Shown: positions 16,416-25,119 of the stretch, one piece after another
Numbering within the stretch: the stretch's first letter is position 1
Layout of the letters: the number at the start of each line of letters is the position of its first letter
Source of the DNA: Palsa-883 sp963826975
GTDB taxonomy: Bacteria > Pseudomonadota > Alphaproteobacteria > Acetobacterales > Acetobacteraceae
DNA length: 64,000 nt
NCBI GenBank assembly: GCA_963826975.1
Contig: CAWGZJ010000005.1
Span: 434,001-498,000, forward strand
Reading direction: 5' to 3'
Notes under the pieces: generated by a model
What the model was told of the DNA's origin: nothing
Database searches by the model: none
What the model saw: the letters and a program-made list of their open reading frames with translations, nothing else
Translations under genes and position numbers: made by a program

Positions 16416-17621
16416 CTACACGCGTTCGATCAGGGCGGCGATGCCTTGGCCGACGCCGATGCACATGGTGGCGACTGCAAATTTGCCGCCGCGTGTCTCC
16501 AGGGCGTTGACTGCGGTCAGTGCCAGGCGGGCGCCGGACATGCCCAGGGGGTGGCCCAGGGCGATGGCACCGCCGTGTGGGTTCACGTGTTCGGCGTCGT
16601 CCGGCAGGCCGAGTTGGCGCAGGACGGCGATGCCTTGGGCGGCGAACGCTTCGTTGAGCTCGATCACGTCGATGTCGCCGATTTTCAGGCCGAGGCGGGC
16701 GAGCAGTTTCTCGGTGGCGGGTGCCGGGCCAATCCCCATGATGCGCGGCGGCACGCCGGCGGTAGCCATTGCGACGACGCGGGCGCGTGGGGTCAGGCCG
16801 TGGCGTTTGGCGGCGTCTTCCGAGGCGATGATCAGGGCCGCGGCGCCGTCGTTGACGCCCGAGGCGTTGCCGGCGGTGACGGTGCCGCCTTCTTTGCGGA
16901 ATGGGGTTTTCAGTTTCGCAAGGTCTTCCATGGTGGTTTCGCCGCGCGGGTGTTCGTCGCGGCTGACGGTAACGGTGCCTTTGCGGCCGACGATGTCGAC
17001 CGGGGTGATTTCGCGCTCGAAGAAGCCGGCTGCCTGGGCCGCCTTGGTGCGCTGTTGCGAGCGGTAGGCGAAGGCGTCCTGGTCGGCGCGGCTGATCTGG
17101 TAGTCCTCGGCGACGTTTTCCGCTGTTTCCGGCATCGCATCGACACCGTATTGGCCCTTCATCAGCGGGTTGACGAAGCGCCAGCCGATGGTGGTGTCGT
17201 AGATCTCGGCCGAGCGGGCGAAGGCCTCGGTGGCCTTGGCCATGACGAACGGCGCGCGGGTCATGCTTTCGACGCCGCCGGCGATCATCAGTTCGGCGTC
17301 GCCGGCGCGTATGGCGCGCGCCGCGGTGCCGACCGCGTCGAGGCCGGAGCCGCACAGCCTGTTGATGGTGGCACCTGGCAGTTTGGCGGGCAGGCCGGCC
17401 AGCAGCAGGGCCATGCGCGCGACATTGCGGTTGTCTTCGCCGGCCTGGTTGGCGCAACCGTAGATGACGTCGTCGACGGCTTCCCAGTCGACGTTGGGGT
17501 GGCGATCCTTCAGCGCGCGGATCGGGTGTGCGCCGAGGTCATCCGTGCGCACGTCCTTCAGCGCACCGCCGTAGCGGCCGATCGGGGTGCGGGCAAAGTC
17601 GCAGATATAGGCTTCGGGCAT
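16416..17621 (-). CDS. Thiolase, probable 3-oxoadipyl-CoA thiolase (PcaF-like)
   Basis: A 401-residue thiolase. Nucleophile C90 is in INRLCGSGLDAV, the second active-site region reads NPHGGAIALGHPLGMSGAR, and the C-terminal catalytic Cys is in TMCIGVGQGIA. The length, the start MPEAYICDFARTPIGRYGGA and VIYGCANQAGEDNRNVARMA are those of PcaF/PaaJ enzymes, which cleave 3-oxoadipyl-CoA to succinyl-CoA and acetyl-CoA in aromatic catabolism. A general acetyl-CoA acetyltransferase role is possible. No other beta-ketoadipate genes are near. Starts at ATG 17621, with AGGGGAGGA just upstream. Confidence 0.85.
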   Translation of the reverse strand: MPEAYICDFARTPIGRYGGALKDVRTDDLGAHPIRALKDRHPNVDWEAVDDVIYGCANQAGEDNRNVARMALLLAGLPAKLPGATINRLCGSGLDAVGTAARAIRAGDAELMIAGGVESMTRAPFVMAKATEAFARSAEIYDTTIGWRFVNPLMKGQYGVDAMPETAENVAEDYQISRADQDAFAYRSQQRTKAAQAAGFFEREITPVDIVGRKGTVTVSRDEHPRGETTMEDLAKLKTPFRKEGGTVTAGNASGVNDGAAALIIASEDAAKRHGLTPRARVVAMATAGVPPRIMGIGPAPATEKLLARLGLKIGDIDVIELNEAFAAQGIAVLRQLGLPDDAEHVNPHGGAIALGHPLGMSGARLALTAVNALETRGGKFAVATMCIGVGQGIAALIERV

Positions 17622-18005
17622 GGCGCATCCTCCCCTTGGTGGCGTGTTGGTGTTGGCGTACGCGGTTTGCGCGGGATCAGCAAGATCGGCGCGGCGTGCA
17701 CGATCGCCTGGAGGCGGCGAGGATCGGTTTGCTTCGGATCAACTCGTCGAGGTGGAATCCGGTCGGTCCGCTTCTGGGAACTGATCCCAAAATTGGCCAT
17801 TCCTCTGGCGGCTTAGTCTTGCTGTGAGCGGAAGGTCCGGTTTTAGGCGGTAAACGCAATAAGCAAATCTTCTGCAACCCGCCTTAGCTGTTTGCCAGTG
17901 AGCGAGTCGACGGGTACCCTCATCGCTGTGCCCTCCACCGCCATCCCAGGGAACGGCAGCCCTACTGTCCTCAACTTCGACCCAGGCAGATCCCAAAGGA
18001 CGACA
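17622..18005. other. Intergenic region without recognised gene
   Basis: The 384 bases between the divergent thiolase and DUF2075 genes show no convincing reading frame, RNA gene or inverted repeat. Composition drops in G+C towards the DUF2075 gene (for example CCCAAAATTGGCC near 17790), in keeping with acquired DNA. Promoters for both genes are presumably here, but none could be identified with confidence. Confidence 0.5.
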
Positions 18006-19965
18006 ATGAGCGTTAGGGCTTATTATAAGGCAGAAATTCGGGATTTTCTCAGCGACGATGATGACCGCATCCTAGGCATCCTGACGGCCAGGCATGATCA
18101 TTCCCTGGAAGGGCAGCAGCGGTGGGCGTGACAGGAACAGCTTAGGTTTCTTAAGCGAAGCCTGCACAACCTTCCGGCCGGGCACCTCTTTCTGGAATTT
18201 TATATCCCGCGGATGGGTAAGCGGGCCGACGCCCTGCTCGTTATGGGCGGCATCATCTTCGTGGTTGAGTTCAAGATCGGAGCAAGGGAACACTCCGCAA
18301 GTGCCTTGGACCAGGTCGAAGATTATTCTCTTGATCTCAAAAACTTTCACGAAGGGACCCATCGGCTCCCTGTCGTGCCAATTCTAATCTCCTCGGCGGC
18401 TCCGTCCCTTGCGCCGTTGCCGCTTACCTTCGCAGAGGACCTCGTTGCCGGACCGGTCGCAACGAATGCAAGCCAATTCGGCGCTACCATCGCAGATATC
18501 GTGAAGGCCTGCCCGTTTCCTGCAATCGACATCGCCGCGTGGATGGCCACCGGCTACAAGCCAACGCCGACAATCGTTGAAGCCGCTCAAACTCTCTACC
18601 GCACACACAGCGTCAACGACATCTCTCGCTCTGATGCGGGCGCCAGGAATCTGCAGGAGACCAGTACAAGCGTCAGTGCCGCTATCGATCACGCACGAGA
18701 ATTCCGATAAAGGCGATTTGCTTCGTAACCGGTGTTCCCGGATCAGGCAAAACGCTGGCCGGACTGAACATCGCGACCAGGCGCTCGGAGGAGCACCGCG
18801 ACGAGCATGCCGTCTTTCTATCGGGCAATGGGCCACTCGTCGACGTCCTGCGCGAGGCGCTTGCTCGTGACAAAGTGGATCGCGAGGGCGTTTCGAAGAA
18901 GAATGCTGAGCGGGAAGTGCGAAGCTTCGTCCAGAATATTCACCATTTCAGAGATCAGTACGTCGGCAACGACGATATCCCTATCGAGAAGGTCGTCGTC
19001 TTCGACGAAGCACAGCGCGCATGGACACGGCAGCAAGCCGCCTCCTTCATGCAGCGCAAGCGCGGCCGGGCTCAATTCGACATGTCCGAACCTGAATTCC
19101 TGATCAGCGTCATGGACAGGCACCAAGATTGGTGCACGGTCGTCTGCCTGATTGGTGGTGGACAGGAGATCAATACAGGCGAGGCGGGTATGTCCGAATG
19201 GATCACCGCGCTGGAAGCACGCTTTCCACATTGGGCAGTTCACGTGTCGCCGCGCATCTCACTTCCCGACTACGGCACGGACATTGATACGTCCGCCTTC
19301 ATGGCTTCGCCACGCGTCCAGGCCGACGAGCACCTCCATCTCGCCGTTTCTATGCGGTCGTTCCGTGCTGAGTTCTCTCAGACCTCATCGGCCATCTGGT
19401 CGATAACGAAGCCAATCATGCGCGAGCAGCATATGCGCGCATCAGCGGGACATACCCGATCGTAGTCACGCGTGACCTGCATAAAGCTAAGAATTGGCTT
19501 AGAACCCAAGCTCGCGGAACAGAACGCTTCGGTCTGGTCGCCTCGTCGGGAGCGCAGCGCCTGCGCCCAATAGGTATTCATATCAAGGCCGCGATCGAGC
19601 CGCCGAACTGGTTTCTGAACGATGCGAGTGACGTTAGATCGTCGTACTATCTTGAAGAGGTAGGGAGCGAGTTCGACGTCCAAGGCCTAGAGCTCGATTG
19701 GGCCGGTGTTTGCTGGGATGGCGATTTCTATCACAACGGACATCACTGGATCAGCCAGGCCTTCAGAGGCACCAAGTGGCAATCGCTGAACGCTAGCAGG
19801 CGGCTGTACTTGAAAAACGCCTACCGTGTGATCCTCACACGAGCCCGGCAGGGCATGGTTGTCTTCGTGCCCGCGGGTGATACAGACGATTGGACCCGAC
19901 CTGCAGCGTACTACGATGGCACTTATCGTTTCCTCGCCTCTTGCGGGATCAAGAGCATTGATTAG
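18006..19965 (+). pseudogene. DUF2075-type DNA/RNA helicase-like P-loop protein, inactivated
   Basis: Joined, the frames give about 650 residues. The N-terminal part has GKRADALLVMGGIIFVVEFK, a D...ExK pattern as in PD-(D/E)XK nuclease folds. The ATPase core has Walker A FVTGVPGSGKTLAGLN, Walker B VVVFDEAQRAW, and near the end YRVILTRARQGMVVFVPAGD, the helicase motif VI of DUF2075 proteins. The gene carries an in-frame TGA at 18129-18131 (QQRWA stop QEQLRF, a likely Trp codon) and one-base losses near 18700 and 19375. AAAGGA precedes the ATG. Lower G+C than neighbours suggests horizontal transfer. Relatives are often linked to defence or mobile DNA. Sequence error may explain some lesions. 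Confidence 0.75.
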
Positions 19966-20236
19966 CGAAGCGTTACACAGCGAACTACCCAGCGGAGTCT
20001 TACCGTTGCGGCCTGCACCGGCTGTGACCAACCGGTGAACCGCCAGAACTGGAGTATATCCGCCGTAACTAGCTCTGGCTGAAAGCGGACCGGCAGCTTC
20101 AGGACCGGCAAGACGCAATCGCGGGTCACAAGGAAAGAAAGCGGCTGCGCGCAGGACCTTATTCCGGATCGTTGACAGCCCAAAACCAAGAGGTCCTCCT
20201 TGCCATGTGACGAGTTAAATCCTCTCTGCGGCGGTA

Positions 20237-21106
20237 CTAGCCGACCCCAAGCTTGTACCACGGATGCGGCAAGCCCGGCGTCTTCACGCGCAGCGTCAGC
20301 ACCGACGTGCTGGCGGTGAACAGCAACGTCCGCAGGTCCGGCCCGCCGAACGCGACGTTGGCGCACACTTCAGGTGTCTCGATAACACCGATCTTCGTGC
20401 CATCGGGTGCGAACACCCAGACGCCACCGGTGCCGGTGCAGAAGATGCGCCCCGCCGCGTCGACCTTCATCCCGTCCGGCACGCCGTTCGTTCCGTCCGA
20501 GGACATGTCCGCGAACACCCGCCGCCGCACCATGTCGCCGGCGACATCGAGCTCGATCGCGTGGACGTACTTGGTCCAGCGCGTGTTCGCGACATACAGC
20601 GTCCGCTCGTCGGGCGACAGTGCGAGGCCATTCGGATACTCGCACCAGGCGACCATGTGGGCGCGTCCGTCCGGCGCGATGCGGTAGACCGCGCCCTCGC
20701 CGACATCGCGTTCGTTGACCGGCACGCGGATCGATGGGTCGGTGAAATACAGCGACCCGTCGGAGCGGCAGATGACGTCGTTGGGCCGGTTCAGCCGACG
20801 GCCCTCGAAGCGGTCGAGAAGCACCGTAACCTTGCCGTCCGACTCAGTGCGCGTCAGCCGCCGGGCATCGCCCTCGCAGTTGATCAGCCGCCCCTGCAGG
20901 TCGAACGTCGTTCCGTTGCCGCCTTTGGTCTCGCGCACCACCGAGGCAGCCTGCCCGGGCACCACGCGATGCAGCAGGTTGGCGCGGACGTCGGTGAAGT
21001 AGAAAAACATCCCGTAGGGGTGCCAGAGCGGGCCTTCGGTGAAGACGTGGCCGGAGGAGACGCGCTCGAACGCGGTCGTCTCCAGGATGTCCGCCAGAGT
21101 GTCCAT
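20237..21106 (-). CDS. SMP-30/gluconolactonase family protein
   Basis: A 289-residue six-bladed beta-propeller lactonase-type protein. It shows the family sequence FTEGPLWHPYGMFFYFTDVR (first metal-ligand Glu), GRLINCEGDARRLTR, RLNRPNDVICRSDGSLYFTD (Asn and Asp ligands), YPNGLALSPDERTLYVANTR and GVPDGMKVDAAGRIF. Members hydrolyse sugar lactones with a divalent metal. The start at ATG 21106 (MDTLADILETTAFERV) follows GGAAGGGA; a GTG two codons earlier is possible. It is near hydroxyacid dehydrogenase and sugar transporter genes on the same strand, consistent with sugar-acid catabolism. Confidence 0.87.
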   Translation of the reverse strand: MDTLADILETTAFERVSSGHVFTEGPLWHPYGMFFYFTDVRANLLHRVVPGQAASVVRETKGGNGTTFDLQGRLINCEGDARRLTRTESDGKVTVLLDRFEGRRLNRPNDVICRSDGSLYFTDPSIRVPVNERDVGEGAVYRIAPDGRAHMVAWCEYPNGLALSPDERTLYVANTRWTKYVHAIELDVAGDMVRRRVFADMSSDGTNGVPDGMKVDAAGRIFCTGTGGVWVFAPDGTKIGVIETPEVCANVAFGGPDLRTLLFTASTSVLTLRVKTPGLPHPWYKLGVG

Positions 21107-21367
21107 CGTCACGTTGTCCCTTCCGCGCTGTGGCGTGTGGTGCCGTTGGCCAGGAGCGTAGCATCCCCAAACCTCTGGCGACGAGAGCGCGGCCCGGTCC
21201 GCGCGCCAAACCATTGGTTGTTCCGCCGCTTCGATTTGCTACCCGGACGAGCCTGATCGTGCTCCCACCGTCAACAGACAGCCTGACTTGCGGATTGTGT
21301 GATCCAGCACATATTGCGGATGGCGCCGCGGCGTGCATTCTCTGCCGGCAGAGGAGACGTGACGACA

Positions 21368-21526
21368 ATGCAAACACGGTTCAGGGAATCTAACGACGCG
21401 GGACGGCCGCAACCATCTTGGCTCGCAGGCGTCATGATCGGGCTGACCATATCGTCCCTGGCGACCGGAGCGATGATGTTCGGTGCCGGAATGGCCATCG
21501 GCCAGGCAATGACGCGGCCGAAATAA
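21368..21526 (+). CDS. Small membrane protein, unknown
   Basis: A 52-residue frame with GAGGAG about 11 bases before its ATG. It has a polar N-terminus (MQTRFRESNDAGRPQPSW) and one hydrophobic segment (LAGVMIGLTISSLATGAMMF) with Gly-rich GAGMAIGQAM, then MTRPK. It could be a single-pass inner-membrane peptide. No family recognised. It ends six bases from the stop of the convergent hydroxyacid dehydrogenase gene. Confidence 0.45.
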   Translation: MQTRFRESNDAGRPQPSWLAGVMIGLTISSLATGAMMFGAGMAIGQAMTRPK

Positions 21527-21531
21527 GCCGG

Positions 21532-22734
21532 CTACTCCGCCGCTTCGCGCCACCGGTTGGCGCGTCGGTCGCCGAAGAAAATGTCCGTGCTGATCTCGTC
21601 GACCGTGCGGCAACCAGTGTACGCCATCGTCTTGTCCAATTCGCTGCGGATGATGCCGATCGCCTTGCCGGCCCCCGCCGCCCCGGCGACCGCCGTGCCG
21701 AATAACGTTGCCCGCCCGGTCAGCACTGCCTTGGCGCCCAACGCCAGCGCCTTGGCGATGTCGGACCCGCGGCGGACGCCCGAATCCAGGATCACCGTGC
21801 AACGATCGCCCACCGCCTCGGTGATCTGCGGCAGCACATCCAGCGTGGCCGCCGAACTGTCCATATTGCGGCCCCCGTGGTTCGACACGATCAACCCGTC
21901 CAGCCCGGCTTCAACCGCACGCACCGCATCGTCCGGGCGGTTGATGCCCTTCAGCATCAGCGTCCCCGGCCACATGTCGCGGAACCGCTTGATGTCGTCC
22001 CAATCGAGCGAATCCGCGCGCATGGCATCACGGCTGCCGACGCCGCTGAGGATCGATTTCTGGTAGTCCGGCGGATAGTTCTCGTGCCGCGGGAAGCCGA
22101 TCGAGGTGAAATACTTCAGCAGCACGCTCTGTGCCCACACCGGGTGGCGCAGGATGTCCAATGTGAATCGCAGCGTCGGATTGAACGGCAGGCTGAAACC
22201 GTTGCGTGCGTTGTATTCGCGGTTCGCCCCGACCGGCGAATCCACCGTCACGATCAGCGCCTCGAACCCGCTGTTCTTCACCCGCTCGATAAGCTGGTGC
22301 GACAGCTCGCGCTGCTTCCAGACGTAGAGCTGGAACCACAGTCGCCCGCCCACCGCCGGGCCGCCATGCGCAACGATCTTCTCCATCGAGGTCATCGAGG
22401 CGGTGGACAGCGTCAGCGGAATGCCCGCCTTCGCCGCGGCCTTCGCCAGTTCCAACTCGCCCTCGTGCCAGCACAAGCCGGCGGCACCGGTCGGCGCGAT
22501 CACCATCGGCAGCGCCGCCGGCTTGCCGAACAGCGTTGTGGTGGTGGTGCGGCCGGACACATCGACCAGCGCGCGATGCATCAGCTTGATGCGGTGGAAC
22601 GCGTCGCGGTTGTTACGCACCGCAAGCTCGTCCTCGCTGCCGCGATCGACGAACTCGAACACGCCGCGCGGTAACCGCCGCCGCGCCGCCTCACGCAGGT
22701 CGGCCACGCTGTAGCAACGATCGAGATTGGCCAT
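21532..22734 (-). CDS. FMN-dependent alpha-hydroxy acid dehydrogenase (first of tandem pair)
   Basis: A 400-residue flavin enzyme of the L-lactate dehydrogenase/glycolate oxidase family. It contains PMVIAPTGAAGLCWHEGELE, VTVDSPVGANREYNARNGF, LMLKGINRPDDAV, the catalytic His-Arg motif IVSNHGGRNMDSS and the FMN-phosphate loop DSGVRRGSDIAKALALGAKA. It oxidises an L-2-hydroxy acid to the 2-keto acid, passing electrons to quinone or oxygen. NHGGRN replaces the usual NHGGRQ. Its ATG shares a base with the stop of the next gene upstream (TGATG), so the two are one operon, and the proteins are close paralogues. Confidence 0.88.
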   Translation of the reverse strand: MANLDRCYSVADLREAARRRLPRGVFEFVDRGSEDELAVRNNRDAFHRIKLMHRALVDVSGRTTTTTLFGKPAALPMVIAPTGAAGLCWHEGELELAKAAAKAGIPLTLSTASMTSMEKIVAHGGPAVGGRLWFQLYVWKQRELSHQLIERVKNSGFEALIVTVDSPVGANREYNARNGFSLPFNPTLRFTLDILRHPVWAQSVLLKYFTSIGFPRHENYPPDYQKSILSGVGSRDAMRADSLDWDDIKRFRDMWPGTLMLKGINRPDDAVRAVEAGLDGLIVSNHGGRNMDSSAATLDVLPQITEAVGDRCTVILDSGVRRGSDIAKALALGAKAVLTGRATLFGTAVAGAAGAGKAIGIIRSELDKTMAYTGCRTVDEISTDIFFGDRRANRWREAAE

Positions 22735-23945
22735 CACGCGCCCCCGTTTACCCGATCTCGCAGGCGGTTGCCCGAACTGTCGGCGAAGAAGATGTCGGTG
22801 CTGATCTCGTCGACCGTGCGGCAGCCGGTATACGCCATCGTCTTGTCGAGCTCGCTGCGGATGATGCCGATCGCCTTGCTGGCGCCCTCGGTCCCGCCGA
22901 CCGCCGTGCCATAAAGCGTGACGCGGCCGGTCAGCACCGCCTTCGCGCCCAGCGCCAACGCCTTGGCGATGTCGGAGCCGCGGCGCACGCCGGAATCCAA
23001 CAGCACGGTGGCGCGGTCATTCACCGCCTCGGCGATGTCTGGCAGCGCATCGATCGAGGCGACCGCGCTGTCCATGTTCCGCCCGCCATGGTTCGACACG
23101 ATGATGCCGTCGACGCCGTACTCCAACGCCTTCACCGCGTCGTCCGGGCGGTTGATGCCCTTCAGCATCAGGATGCCCGGCCACATCTTCCGAAACGTCT
23201 TGATGTCGTCCCAGCACAGCGAATCCTGGCGCATCACCTCGAACGTGTCGGGGTTCGACGAAATCCGGCGACGATACGGTTCGGGAAAGTTCTCGTTGCG
23301 CGGCATGCCGATGGTGGTGAAGTATTTCAGCAGCACGGTGGCGGCCCAGGTCGGGTGGCGCATGATGTCGACGGTGAAGCGCACCGTCGGATGGAACGGC
23401 AGCAGGAAACCGTTGCGCGCGTTGTATTCGCGGTTGGGCGACACGATGGTATCAACGGTAACGATCAGCGCCTCGAACCCGGCCGCCTTGGCGCGTTCGA
23501 TGAGCTGGTAGGACAGGTCGCGGCGGTTCCAGACATAAAGCTGGAACCACAGCCGCCCGCCGACACCCGGCCCCGCCTGCTCCGCGATCTTCTCCATCGA
23601 GGTCATCGCGCTGGTGGCCAGGGTGAACGGGATTTTTGCCTTCGCTGCCGCCTTCGCCAGCTCCAGCTCGCCCTCGTGCCAGCACAGACCGGCCGCGCCG
23701 GTGGGGGCGATTGCCATCGGCATGCCGACAGGCTTGCCGAACAGCGTCGTGGCCATCGAGCGGCCGGAAACATCGACCAGCGCACGATGCTTCAGCTTGA
23801 TCCGCTCGAAGCCCGCGCGGTTGTTTCGCAGCGCGATCTCGTCCTCGCTGCCACGATCGACGAACTCGAACACGCCGCGCGGCAGGCGATGCTGCGCGGC
23901 AGCACGCAGGTCGGCGATGTTATAGCAACGATCCAGTGCGGCCAT
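22734..23945 (-). CDS. FMN-dependent alpha-hydroxy acid dehydrogenase (second of tandem pair)
   Basis: A 403-residue paralogue of the neighbouring gene, first in the operon. It shows PMAIAPTGAAGLCWHEGELE, VTVDTIVSPNREYNARNGFL, VSNHGGRNMDSAVASI and DSGVRRGSDIAKALALGAKA. The tandem copies are nearly collinear; differences concentrate after VTVDS/T and near the C-terminus, suggesting divergence in substrate or assembly of a mixed enzyme (inference). The upstream DNA carries a promoter block that is repeated before the sugar-binding protein gene at 27309, linking the two operons. Confidence 0.88.
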   Translation of the reverse strand: MAALDRCYNIADLRAAAQHRLPRGVFEFVDRGSEDEIALRNNRAGFERIKLKHRALVDVSGRSMATTLFGKPVGMPMAIAPTGAAGLCWHEGELELAKAAAKAKIPFTLATSAMTSMEKIAEQAGPGVGGRLWFQLYVWNRRDLSYQLIERAKAAGFEALIVTVDTIVSPNREYNARNGFLLPFHPTVRFTVDIMRHPTWAATVLLKYFTTIGMPRNENFPEPYRRRISSNPDTFEVMRQDSLCWDDIKTFRKMWPGILMLKGINRPDDAVKALEYGVDGIIVSNHGGRNMDSAVASIDALPDIAEAVNDRATVLLDSGVRRGSDIAKALALGAKAVLTGRVTLYGTAVGGTEGASKAIGIIRSELDKTMAYTGCRTVDEISTDIFFADSSGNRLRDRVNGGA

Positions 23946-23965
23946 GGTGTCTCCCCCGATGAGCC

Positions 23966-23994
23966 GATGATGAGGCCGGGTGGGGGGTTGTCAA
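23966..23994 (-). promoter_or_regulatory. Promoter shared with the sugar ABC operon
   Basis: On the minus strand TTGACA (23994-23989) is followed after 17 bases by ATCATC (23971-23966), then GGCTCATCGGGGG. The block before the 27309 gene has TTGACT, 17 bases, ATCATC and GGCACATCGGGG. The spacers differ, whereas the boxes and downstream element are conserved, as expected for a promoter with an operator. Confidence 0.6.
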
Positions 23995-23999
23995 GCGAG

Positions 24000-24294
24000 C
24001 AAGGCCGGGGCTTCGCCCCAGACCCCACCAAGGGGCGCTGCCCCCTTGGTCCGCTTCGCGGCCCAAGCCCCGCCAAGGGCGGAGCCCTTGGAACCCTTCA
24101 CTTGGTTGTGGGGAGGGAGGGCAGACTGCGCCCCAGCCACCGCTACGGCGATCGCCGCAGCGGTGGCTGGGGCGCAGTCTGTCCTCCCTCCCCACAACCA
24201 AAATGGATGGATTCTAAAGGCTCCGCCTTTAGTGGGGGTCCAAGGGGGCAAAGCCCCCTGGTGGGGTCTGGGGCAAAGCCCCAGCCTTCCTTCG
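24000..24294. repeat. Mosaic inverted-repeat element, copy 2
   Basis: This copy carries the modules of 16055-16401 in reverse order: on the left GGGGCTTCGCCCC, CCAAGGGCGGAGCCCTTGG and AACCCTTCACTTGG; on the right CCAAAATGGATGGAT, CTAAAGGCTCCGCCTTTAG and GGGGCAAAGCCCC. The central palindrome (arms about 24102-24144 and 24158-24201) is unrelated in sequence to copy 1 except for its outer TTGRTTG and G-run. A piece of family 1 (GGTCCGCTTCGCGGCCCAAG) is embedded near 24050. The element fills the gap between the dehydrogenase promoter and the ABC permease stop. Confidence 0.85.
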
Positions 24295-25119
24295 TTACCC
24301 CTTCACCGCCCCCATCGACAGCCCACGCACAAGATGGCGCTGCAGCAGCATCATGAACGCCACGATCGGCAGCATGATGCCGACCGCGGCCGCGGCCGAC
24401 AGCGTCCAGTAGTTGATGTCCTCCGCCCCGTATTCCGCCAGCGCCACCGGCAGCGTCTTGGTCGCCGGGCCGGTCAGCACCAGCCCGAGCAGGAACTCGT
24501 TATACGCGAGCAGAAGACTGAACAGCGCGGTCACCCACAGCCCCGGGCGCACCACCGGCAGCCCAACGCGGGCGAACACCTGCCAGGCGTTGCAGCCGTC
24601 GATCTCGGCCGCTTCGTATAACTCAGCGGGCACGTCCAGGAAGAAGCTGCGCATCAACCAGATGGTGAACGGCTGGTTGATCGCGACCAGGGCCAGGATC
24701 ATCGCCGGATAGGTGTTGATCACGCCTAGCGATTTGGCCAGCACGAAGAACGGGATGGCCAGCAGGATGTGCGGGAACATGCGCATCGACAGGATGCCGA
24801 ACAGCACCCCGCGGGACGCCCGCGTGCGCAACCGCGACAAGCCGTAGGCGGCCATGGTGCCGATCGAGACCGAAATAAGCACCGTGCTGGCGGAGATCAC
24901 AGCGCTGTTGATCAGGTAGTGCCAGAACGCCTTCTCCACCCACACCTGGTAATGGAACGTGAAGGTCGGCGTGAAAATCAGCTCCGGCGGCACCGCGAAC
25001 GCATCCACCGGCTGCTTGAACGAGGTCAGCACCGCCCACACGACCGGGGTCAGGTTCACTGCCGTGAAGCCGCACAGCAGCAGGAACAGCGGAACCTGCG
25101 TGCGGTATCGCGCGGTCAT
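24295..25119 (-). CDS. Carbohydrate ABC transporter permease (MalG/UgpE type)
   Basis: A 274-residue inner-membrane permease with six hydrophobic segments. The EAA loop reads ELYEAAEIDGCNAWQVFARV followed by GLPVVRPGLW, matching CUT1-family second permeases. It begins MTARYRTQVPLFLLLCGFTA and ends VRGLSMGAVKG, the typical MalG-like C-terminus. Its start overlaps the stop of the upstream permease gene. The operon has binding protein and two permeases but no ATPase gene, so a shared ATPase must be encoded elsewhere. Substrate unknown; sugar, polyol or glycerol-phosphate-like compounds are typical. Confidence 0.87.
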   Translation of the reverse strand: MTARYRTQVPLFLLLCGFTAVNLTPVVWAVLTSFKQPVDAFAVPPELIFTPTFTFHYQVWVEKAFWHYLINSAVISASTVLISVSIGTMAAYGLSRLRTRASRGVLFGILSMRMFPHILLAIPFFVLAKSLGVINTYPAMILALVAINQPFTIWLMRSFFLDVPAELYEAAEIDGCNAWQVFARVGLPVVRPGLWVTALFSLLLAYNEFLLGLVLTGPATKTLPVALAEYGAEDINYWTLSAAAAVGIMLPIVAFMMLLQRHLVRGLSMGAVKG

